Origin: Hyphomicrobiales bacterium
Lineage (GTDB): Bacteria; Pseudomonadota; Alphaproteobacteria; Rhizobiales; Xanthobacteraceae
NCBI GenBank assembly: GCA_017304505.1
Contig: JAFKKQ010000177.1
Location: 1-5,280 of the forward strand
Direction of reading: 5' to 3'
DNA length: 5,280 nucleotides
Notes under the pieces: generated by a model
Told to the model about the DNA's origin: nothing
Databases searched by the model: none
Seen by the model: the letters and a program-made list of their open reading frames with translations, nothing else
Part shown: positions 4,742 to 5,280 of the stretch, in pieces
How positions within the stretch are numbered: position 1 is the first letter of the stretch
Layout: each line of letters opens with the position of its first letter
Translations under genes and position numbers: made by a program

Positions 4742-5280
4742 ATGCCTGCAGCAGCCCCGACCGCCGCCGCGACCCCGCTTCCAACCGCCGGCACGCCCGA
4801 TCTTGCCGCCGTGAAATCCAAGCAGCACGCGGCGTGGTCGTCCGGCGACTATGCCTTGATCGGTGCGACGCTCCAGATTGTCGGCGAAGCCTTGTGCGAG
4901 GCTCTCGATGTGCGGTCGGGCCAGAGCGTGCTCGATGTCGCCGCCGGCAATGGCAACGTGACGCTCGCCGCCGCGCGCCGCTGGTGCGATGTCACATCGA
5001 CAGACTACGTGCCGGCGCTCTTGGAGCGTGGTCGCGCGCGTGCCGCCGCCGAGGGTCTTACGATCGCGTTCAAGGAGGCCGATGCCGAGGCGCTGCCGTT
5101 CAAGGACAACAGCTTCGATGTCGTCGTCTCCACCTTCGGCGTGATGTTCACGCCGAACCAGGACAAGGCCGCCGCCGAAATGCTGCGCGTTTGCAAACCC
5201 GGCGGCAGGATCGGTCTTGCCAACTGGACGCCCAATGGTTTCATCGGCCAGTTGTTCAAGACGCTCGGCCAGCACCTTCC
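4742..5280 (+). CDS. Class I SAM-dependent methyltransferase (UbiE/Methyltransf_11-like), partial at 3' end
   Basis: The frame is open from the ATG at 4742 to the window edge (179 complete codons, no stop). GGAGG (4731-4735) lies 6 nt upstream; an in-frame ATG at 4736 touches that site and is less likely. An Ala/Pro/Thr-rich N-terminus (1-19) precedes DLAAVKSKQHAAWSSGDYA. Motif I is VLDVAAGNGN (63-72), the acidic ribose-binding position is Asp88 in STDYVP, DAEALPFKDNSFDVVVSTF (114-132) is the UbiE-like motif II region, and CKPGGRIGLANW (151-162) follows. It is a cytoplasmic methyltransferase of the group often labelled UbiE/COQ5-like, but this does not show quinone methylation. It is unrelated in detail to the methyltransferase at 1383-2084. 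Its own ribosome site, the 204-nt gap and the 11-bp repeats suggest independent transcription. Confidence 0.9.
   Translation, partial: MPAAAPTAAATPLPTAGTPDLAAVKSKQHAAWSSGDYALIGATLQIVGEALCEALDVRSGQSVLDVAAGNGNVTLAAARRWCDVTSTDYVPALLERGRARAAAEGLTIAFKEADAEALPFKDNSFDVVVSTFGVMFTPNQDKAAAEMLRVCKPGGRIGLANWTPNGFIGQLFKTLGQHL

Overview
The window is GC-rich alphaproteobacterial chromosome, most likely from the Bradyrhizobium/Rhodopseudomonas/Nitrobacter/Afipia group (Nitrobacteraceae). The evidence is the carA / GatB-YqeY divergent pair, the codon usage, a consensus-type CtrA box, and proteins that read like conserved Bradyrhizobium hypotheticals. This assignment is from recognition, not from a search. 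No mobile element, CRISPR array, tRNA or rRNA is visible, and no gene looks broken.

Layout. Positions 1-3993 hold six genes, all on the minus strand. In transcription order they are carA (3993-2761), a YjlB-like cupin (2654-2100), a class I SAM methyltransferase (2084-1383, only 15 nt after the cupin), a membrane-anchored LTXXQ (Spy/CpxP-like) protein (1274-549), a small secreted protein with three RDHR motifs (430-167), and the first 21 codons of a Na/Pi cotransporter (63-1). The other gaps in this series are each about 100-120 nt, so most of these genes could have their own promoter; only cupin-methyltransferase looks like a tight operon. On the plus strand, diverging from carA across 85 nt, is a GatB/YqeY-domain gene (4079-4537). 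After a 204-nt gap comes a second, unrelated class I methyltransferase (4742 to the window end), which runs off the edge.

The core genes are housekeeping: CarA supplies the glutaminase subunit for carbamoyl phosphate (pyrimidine and arginine synthesis), and YqeY is related to the tRNA-amidotransferase GatB tail. The rest are accessory proteins of the envelope or of unknown function.

The most interesting material is regulatory. carA has a -35/-10 pair placed so that its transcript would begin 0-2 nt before the ATG, which fits its lack of a Shine-Dalgarno sequence and predicts a leaderless mRNA; a 14-bp palindrome covers the -10. A perfect TTAA-N7-TTAAC CtrA box precedes the LTXXQ gene. A 9-bp perfect hairpin ends just before the Na/Pi cotransporter start codon. 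Three 11-bp direct repeats of the kind bound by OmpR/PhoB-type regulators precede the last methyltransferase. I found no clear new multi-gene system.
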